Shown here: positions 57,501 to 64,000 of the stretch, piece by piece | How the letters are laid out: the number at the start of each line of letters is the position of its first letter | Position numbering within the stretch: the first letter of the stretch is position 1 | From: Cheilinus undulatus | Lineage: Eukaryota > Chordata > Actinopteri > Labriformes > Labridae | NCBI RefSeq assembly: GCF_018320785.1 | Contig: NC_054879.1 | Span: forward strand, 41,778,698 to 41,842,697 | Direction of reading: 5' to 3' | Length of the DNA stretch: 64,000 nt | Notes under the pieces: model-generated | Told to the model about the DNA's origin: nothing | The model's input: the letters and a program-made list of their open reading frames with translations, nothing else | Database searches by the model: none | Position numbers and translations under genes: made by a program

Positions 57501-60500
57501 CAGAACTGCTGTGAAATAATTTAAAAATAATTTTTTCTTTCTCCATAACACTGCTGGACACTGTTCTTCCTTGATCATCCATTGCTGTGTGCTGTTTTTC
57601 TGTCTGTCTGCCCGTGGCACATGATTAGGTTTAATCCAACATCAAAAATAATTACCATTATGGCAAACATTTTGACAACCTTAATAAATGCACTACGAGG
57701 GAATCAATTTATTGGTGGGGGTATGTCCAACTCTGCTACACAAATGACATTATGCCTGTAGAGCCTCTTCCTCTCATAGAGTACTTATACACACTGTGCT
57801 TTATTTTTGGTACAAATAAAAAGAATGCCACACCTCTAGCTCAACCTTTCTCAACCAAGGTGCTGTGGCATCCTGGGATGCCTTCTGGTATTATCTAGGG
57901 TGCATTTAAGGTGATATATTTTACCCTTTTAAGACAAATTTATATTGGCCTCAGTGGTCCCCCAAAAACATGCCTGTGAAGTTTGTTGCTGAAAAAACAC
58001 CCCAGTATTGGAATTTTGCATGTCTAAAAAGCTCTCTGTTTCAGCCCTCAGAACGAACCATTTCTGTATCTTTTTGACAGATTAATCCACAGTGGAGGAA
58101 TATCATGGATTTCGAATGTCCGACAAAAACTAAATTACATTTTAGTCTGGTTTTAGTCATCTTGACGAAAACTAAACTTAGCTTTTGTCAGTTTTAGTCA
58201 TCGCAGATCTATTTTTGTTAGTTTTACTCTAGTTGGCTGTCAACGAACAGTTTTAGTCATAGTTTTAGTCGACAAAATTGACACTGGTTTGTGGACTGAA
58301 TAAACATGTCAAAATTTGTTTTATGTTTACTACAAGTCATTTGTTTTAAGAGAGTAGAGATTTATCATGCTAATTCTATTCAAACATGAATCCCTCTGCA
58401 GTCATAGGGATGAAGAATGTTGTAACTGGGGTGAATGGAGATTTTTCAGAATTTCAAATGTGGCTTGATGGAATAAAGGTCTAGAAGACAAACATTCCAA
58501 CTACAGCTTTTTAATTGTTTAAATAGGGATGCGCATATTATTGGCCTAATATTGGTATTAGTAGATACTAACTTAAAAAAGGCAAATATTGTATTGTCAG
58601 ATTTCAAAATTTCTGCTGATTTTTACATCCCTGTATTTTGGCCTTGGATATCAGCATATATCAATTATAAAATTTAGCCGTATATACTAATAAATTAGTG
58701 GAGTTTTAGGATGGACCAACAGACCTATGCAAGTTGAGATCCTTTTCTTTATTCATCCTCATTCTTTAAACTTTAAAGTGTGTTTTAAGAGGAAAAAAAA
58801 GTTTTCTTTTTTCATCCTAACACCTCAAATTGTGTCCAAAGGACGGTATTTTTAGTTATGTTAAACATATTTAAATATCGGTATCAGCTAAAATTAATCT
58901 GTAAATATCGGTATATGGATATCAGCAAAAATCCAATATCCTGCATCCCTAGTTTTGAGAGGGGTAAAGTAAAATGACTCCCTCTGCAGTCATTGTTTTT
59001 TATCAGCATTTTTTGACTGAAATAACTTGAGTTTTTACAAATATTTAAGGGGGCCCTGAAAGAAAAAAGACTGAGAAACTCTGCTTCAGCTTCTGCTGAC
59101 ATTCAAATGCAGAGGACTGCTTTGTTGAAACCTCCAAAGGCTCATTAATGCTCACTTTATATGCTTAAAAAGATATGGGCATTTTAAAAAATACAACCAT
59201 CCCTGCCCACATACTCTACAGTTCCTTCATTTCTGCTGGCCCAGCTGCTCTGTTGTAGTTGTCTCTCTCTTTGCCTGGGTTTTGAACTGTGGCTGCTTGC
59301 ATCAAGGACAACAGCCTCTGTATATAGGGCACGCTTGTAGGTAACCAATGGGCCACCAGCACCCCTCATGCTTTAAATTTTGACATAAGGGCCTGTAGTG
59401 AGTGTTGGTTTGTTGCAGCTGTGTTACCTGCATCAGTGTGATTTCTCTAATTTCCTACAGGAACATTCCTGTGAAGTCAGAGAGTAATGGAGTGGCAGCA
59501 GAAACAAACAACCATCCTAACTCTGTTGGGGTTCTGCAGGTGTGTAAATCACTGTGTCTCTGTCATAGTTTATTTGTTATCATTTTATGAAGATTTTCAG
59601 CCAAGATAAACTACTCTTCTAATCTTGAGAAATGTTATTTTCATGAAGTTTGTCACAAATTTAGTTGTATGAGGTGTTGATTACAATCACTAGAAGTATC
59701 TTAGAGAAAAGACCAACTGTTTTTATCTGTCCTCTTTATTTTTTCTGTCTCTTTGGATGTTATTTATCAGGAGTTAGCTTTGCAGAGAGGATGGCGTCTT
59801 CCTGATTACACAGTTTTAAAGGAGGCAGGCCCTCCACACAAGAGAGAATTCACAGTTACCTGTCGAATAGAGTCCCTGACAGAGAAAGGTACAGCTTCAT
59901 CTCTGTAAAATCTGTTAAAGTAGCTGTATCTTCTGTTATTTATCCCAATCATAATGTCTGTCTCTTCTTTTTCCAGCTGTTGGAAATTCAAAAAAGTCAG
60001 CAAAGAAGGCTGCTGCGGAGAAAATGGTGGCAAAGCTTCAAAGTCTGTCAGGCTGTTCTGAAATCACATGGGTATGTTAGGTATTTATCAGAAGCAGTTG
60101 CAACATTTCTGGGAAAGATGTCAGTGAAATCTCCAGTGTTTTCCCTTTTTTATGCTTTTTACAGACTCCTAAACCTAATGTCCGATTTGAGAACTTGAGA
60201 AATTCACAAGCAGAGAAGATAACGTTGCTGAGGAGAAACCCGCTGAGCATTCCTAACACAGATTACATTCAGATGATGCTGGAGTTGTCCAAAGAGCAGG
60301 GCTTCGAGGTCACATACTTCGACATCGGTGAGAAAAACACTCACACTCTTATTTGCTGAGAGACGGTGCTTTCTATGCAGCGTTTGCATCCCTCACTAGT
60401 GTTTGTTTAAATGGAGAATGCCATCAGATTGCCAAGTTAATTGGTCTATTCTAGTGAGAAAGAAAAAAGAGAAATACATTTTTATCTAGAAAAAAGTTTA

Positions 60501-61997
60501 GGAAGTAAGTAATTAAAATGGTCTAAAAACTCATAAATCTGTACTTGATTTTTTTGAGGTTGCAGCTATGAAATGTCAAAATGGACACACCTGAAACAGA
60601 GTAAAGAAGAAATATACATGAGGACAAAATTATTAGCCCCCCTATGAAAATGTCATTGAACTTTTGCAACGAAGTTGGAAGCATAGCATTGCCCAAAGTG
60701 TCTACATACTGAAGCATTAAGATTGTCCTTCACTGGAGATAAGAGGCCTAGCCCAAACCCTGAAAACCAGCCCCATACCTTTATCTCTCCTCTACCAAAC
60801 TTTACAGTTGGCACAATGCAGTCAGAGGGGTAACGTTCTCCCGGCATCCGCCTAACCCAGACTCTGCCATCTGACTGCCAAACACAGAGATGTGATCTGT
60901 CATTCCAAAGAACACTTTTCCACTGCTCCACAGTCCACAGTTGATGTGCCTTACACCACTTTATCCAACACTTGGCATTGGACTTGATGTGCTCACATTA
61001 ATGCCAGTGGAAGTTCTGGAAATCTTCAGAACTGGCTGATTTGCTGTTATTCCTAAATGCTTCCACTTTCTAATAATATCACCCATGATACGTCTCAAAC
61101 CGTCTTATTGTAAAGGTGGCATCCATCAACACCTATATACACCTGTGAAAAATCTGATTAAAACACCTGAAATCAATAATTAGAAAAGCACTCGGAGAGC
61201 GCAGACCTCTGCCATTAATAATGATAATAATAATAATAATAATAATACATTTTATTTATAGGTGCCTTTCAAAACACCCAAGGACACTGTACAAACCAGA
61301 TAAAAACAAACAGTGAAAAAACAAGTTAAAAGGATGTAGCAGTTAAAAAGAGGGGAGATCTACAGTAGCCCTATCTCCTAATAGTAAAGAATCCTTTAAA
61401 AAATTCCTGGATCCAGACGGTAATCCAGATCACTCCCAAAATCTAATCAGTTCTTCCTTATGCCATGTCTGACATTTCCTGAAAATTTCATCAAAATCCA
61501 TGGTAACTTTTTAAGTAATGTTGCTAACAAACTAATAAACCCTGCCAATCATATAACCTCCTTGGCAGAGGTAATTGGCAGGTGTGGCTAAATACTTTTG
61601 TCCATATAGTGCATATTCTGTGTTGGTGTGCCAATAAGGCTGTGTTTCCACCCAGCAGGTTAGTGTAGTAGCTAATTAATGTGTTTCCACTAGTTACAAA
61701 AGTACCAAAGTAACTGATCTGTACTGTCCTCTTTATTCTTTTGGCGCCCTCCTGCTGGGGTTTCAAGCATACCTATCGGACACAACAGCTTCAGTACTAA
61801 TTTATCGTGTTGTAAATGGTCTCTATTGTTCTGTTGCAGATGAGCTGACGGTGAACGGCCAGTACCAGTGCTTGGCGGAGCTGTCCACCTCCCCGGTCAC
61901 CGTGTGTCATGGCACAGGTATTTCCTGCAGCAATGCCCACAACGACGCAGCACACAGCGCACTCCAGTACATCAAGATCATGGCCTCCATCAAGTAA
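54581..61997 (+). CDS. prkra: PRKRA (PACT), dsRNA-binding activator of PKR
   Basis: Exons: 54581-54633, 56504-56679, 57060-57141, 59461-59539, 59771-59888, 59977-60071, 60165-60327, 61840-61997; 307 residues against about 313 in human. Three dsRNA-binding domains: about 31-103 ([35 protein letters not shown]), about 125-197 ([26 protein letters not shown]) and about 220-306 ([36 protein letters not shown]). The third domain matches PRKRA far better than TARBP2, which separates the two. Known role: binds PKR and Dicer, activates PKR under stress and assists small-RNA processing, in the cytoplasm. The linker between domains 1 and 2 is short. The start is an ATG in a fair context (gaaacATGt). 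A second in-frame ATG begins domain 1's exon. Confidence 0.95.
55158..55725. mobile_element. AT-rich repeat with (TTTTAGTTTAG)n interior
   Basis: Begins aaggttatagtttgggattt and ends tttaactatagcaacat, an approximate inverted pair. The interior is built of ttttagttt variants. Related sequence lies at about 58120-58280. It lies in prkra intron 1. Confidence 0.55.
55726..56503. other. prkra intron 1, remainder
   Basis: AT-rich with poly(C) at about 55836-55847 and (CAAA)n-like sequence. Nothing else recognised. Confidence 0.45.
57850..59090. mobile_element. Nested MITE cluster in prkra intron 3
   Basis: Outer ends ctcaacctttctcaaccaag and gactgagaaactctgct suggest a hAT-like MITE. Inside are a partial copy of the 40900-41428 element (about 57920-58105), a tagttttagtcat-type repeat (58120-58280) and another hAT-like MITE at 58525-58951 with ends tagggatgcgcatat and atcctgcatcccta. 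Confidence 0.6.
59185..59370 (-). mobile_element. tRNA-derived SINE, antisense
   Basis: Reverse complement has a head-like gtggcccattggttacctac and a B-box-like cagttcaaaaccc with a tail toward 59185. It lies between prkra exons 3 and 4. Confidence 0.55.
60610..61612 (-). mobile_element. Tc1-like fragment (antisense) plus other repeats in the last prkra intron
   Basis: Minus-strand frame 60653-60931 reads [18 protein letters not shown], then [19 protein letters not shown], the middle of a Tc1 transposase. It starts at aaaattattagcccccctat (60627). Farther right are a gcactcggagagcgcagacc repeat (about 61188), an (AAT)n run at about 61220-61250 and a Tc1-like end ctaaatacttttgtccatat at about 61589. 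Confidence 0.65.
61220..61250. repeat. (AAT)n microsatellite
   Basis: About ten AAT/ATA units in the last prkra intron. Confidence 0.85.
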
Positions 61998-62707
61998 ACG
62001 CCACCACAGTCGACATGTGCTGCACCTGTACTGTCACATTAACAAACTGACATCCAATCAGGCAAGGATTTAGTTACTCTTCCCTCTTGTCTTCATCTGC
62101 GTGGACAAAATAAGGTTAAGGTATATTTTTATAATAATGTACATCATAAAGCAGATCTTACTCTAAAACAACACATTGACTTAAACCAGGCAGTTTTAAA
62201 GCAGTAGCTGCAAAGTTTCCAGGTTGTACCATCATGTTTTATTTAATTAAAATTAAATTCATACAGTTTCAAATTATGATCCACTTCCATTTTATAAGCT
62301 TAGTTTGAGTTTTTTCTGCTTTCTTGTATTTTTTGTTTTTTATATCAGGATGGCTTTAAGGTTCCTGTTGACTTATTATTTTTTTTTATTCCACATGTTT
62401 ATTTCTTTCAGAATGAAGTGTATATGTATGAGCTGATCTTAAACTTTTAATTTACTTCACAGATATTTTCCTTTCTTAAACTGAACAAAAAAAGTCAGAT
62501 GAAATTGAGCTAGAAAGGAAAGTGAGATTATTTTTAATATTTATTTTTCCTACTTCCACTCCTCCACCAGCCATTATGCAATCCATACTTCAACCCCTGC
62601 TGACTTTATCTGCTGGACTCTGAAAATAGATAAAACGTGCTTCTTCATATTCTGACGCCCTGTTGCCATGTTTTGCAGTGTGCCTCATAGCAGCGTGTGA
62701 TAAATTT

Positions 62708-62717
62708 AATAAATAAA
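62708..62717 (+). terminator. prkra poly(A) signal (overlapping AATAAA pair)
   Basis: Two overlapping AATAAA hexamers followed by GT-rich ctgtgctctgctgtgtgaac, about 710 nt past the stop. A third AATAAA lies at 62780-62785. Confidence 0.75.
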
Positions 62718-62785
62718 AACTTGTAGGTCGCTGTGCTCTGCTGTGTGAACTGAACCCCTGTGGAGAGCAGCAACATTAAAATAAA

Positions 62786-63264
62786 CCATGACACTAAATG
62801 CTAATGAGTGTTAGTTTCTCTTAATGGTCACACAACAGTCTGTCAGGATGAAGAGAAAAGATTGCAGCGCTGCATTCAGAAGCCTTTTGCAGTGTTATTG
62901 AATGAAAAGTCTGTGGAGGGAGCTGACCGCCTTACAGCCATCAATTCATGAGGCTGTACACCCTGCTGTATTATTACAACGGCAATTACATCAGAGCCTG
63001 TGTGCTGCTTCATTCACTCTTGATTTGTGTGGGTAATGAGACACAAGCACCTGCCAATTCATACAAAGGAAGAAACACATTTATGTTTAAATAAATATGT
63101 TATAACAAGGGTTTAACAACAAAAAAGCATGATGATTAGTCTTAGACATTAGGGTTGTAAAATCCAAACCGTATATCCAGTTTTTACCCAGCTTCTTTTA
63201 CTAGCCTACTGTTGTTGCATGTTTTAACATATAGAGGTGGGTTTTTGTAAGCTGCCAGCTACAG
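62786..63264. other. Downstream spacer, nothing recognised
   Basis: Less AT-rich around 62870-63060, with no exon structure that I can support. Confidence 0.4.
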
Positions 63265-63760
63265 TGCAGTGAAAAAGTATTTGCCCCTTTCTGATTCCTG
63301 ATTTTATGTTAGTTTTTTGCATATTTATCACAATTACATGTTTTGGATCATCAAACCAATTTTTTATATTTCACAAAGACAACCCAGGTAAATACAAAAT
63401 GCAATGTCTGAATGATTATTTAATTTTTTAAGGGGGGCAGGGGTGGGAATCCAAACCTATCTGGCCCTATGTAAAAAAGTAATTGCCCCCTGAACTTAAT
63501 AACCGGTTGTTCCACCCTTGACAGCAATAGCTGAAATCAAGTGTTTGTGATAACTGGTGATGAGTCTTTTGTAATCGCTGTGGAGGAATTTTGGCCCACT
63601 CTATTTTGCAACATTGTTTTAACTCAGCCATACTGGAGGGTTTCCACCATGAACTGCCCGTTCAAGGTAACACCACAACATCTCAATTGGATTTAAGTGC
63701 ATACTTTGACTTGGCCACTCCAAAACCTTAATGTTTCTTTTTTTGAGCCATTCAGAGGTC
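63265..63760 (-). mobile_element. Tc1-like element end (left half only)
   Basis: Starts acagtgcagtgaaaaagtat with ttgcccctttctgattcctg, the end of a widespread fish Tc1 family. It continues with gaggaattttggcccactct and ttgacttggccactccaaaa. It stops at about 63760 before the transposase. The 47320-48005 copy has the complementary half. Confidence 0.75.
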
Positions 63761-64000
63761 ATGATTATAAAAGGTGAAAATATACAATAACATTTTCAAC
63801 TCTGAATCTAATACACATGGGATAAATAGTCAAAACCAAAAGTGGGTTTAATGGTGGGAAGCAAAATTGAAAATATGAAATAAACCAGTGGGTCAGTTAG
63901 AATAAAAACACAATATGATCTTGCAGTCTAGGTACAACTGAACCACGGGCTAAGATTGGCCCCCGGGCCTTGAGTTTGACACTAATACCTATTACACTAA

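Noticed and set aside
60653-60931. Possible antisense gene in the last prkra intron
   Set aside because: Sequence is a fragment of Tc1 transposase ([19 protein letters not shown]), not a host gene.

Overview
The window looks like nuclear DNA of a ray-finned (teleost) fish. Genes are split into many short GT-AG exons. Introns and spacers are full of Tc1-like DNA transposons, hAT-like and other MITEs, tRNA-derived SINEs, non-LTR fragments and microsatellites. Conceptual translations of the exons resemble vertebrate proteins throughout. I saw no sign of bacterial or organellar DNA. The species cannot be named from this window.

Four protein genes were found, all on the + strand. (1) adam23, 8958-32913: 22 exons plus a second, alternative transmembrane exon. 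The 5' exons (signal peptide and early prodomain) were not found and probably lie upstream. (2) fam237a (neurosecretory protein GM precursor), 39392-41633, two exons, complete. (3) A CASP8/CASP10-type initiator caspase that reads best as casp10, coding exons 42931-53298, with tandem death-effector domains and an apparently active caspase domain. (4) prkra (PACT), 54581-61997, eight exons and three dsRNA-binding domains. The human homologues of all four lie on chromosome 2q31-q33, so this is a compact piece of conserved synteny. casp10 and prkra are only about 1.3 kb apart.

Layout: 1-8.9 kb is repeat-rich and has no gene I can recognise (fragmented pentanucleotide array, Tc1 relics, a SINE, a MITE carrying a minisatellite). 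9-33 kb is adam23. 33-39 kb holds possible distal adam23 3' UTR and repeats. 39.4-41.7 kb is fam237a. 42.2-53.8 kb is casp10, whose last intron holds a MITE with a 1.64-kb Tc1-like transposon inside it. 54.3-62.7 kb is prkra. 62.7-64 kb is spacer with a Tc1-like end.

The strongest biological signals are these. adam23 has two 91-nt transmembrane exons whose reading phases force mutually exclusive use; skipping both gives a soluble protein. A stop-free 87-nt intron sits in frame inside the caspase domain. Just upstream of the likely casp10 first exon is an ISRE-type motif, next to a gene (prkra) that also acts in dsRNA and innate signalling. Several insertions have clear target-site duplications, which gives a readable order of transposition. 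I found no convincing wholly new system. The unusual points are in splicing architecture and repeat structure.
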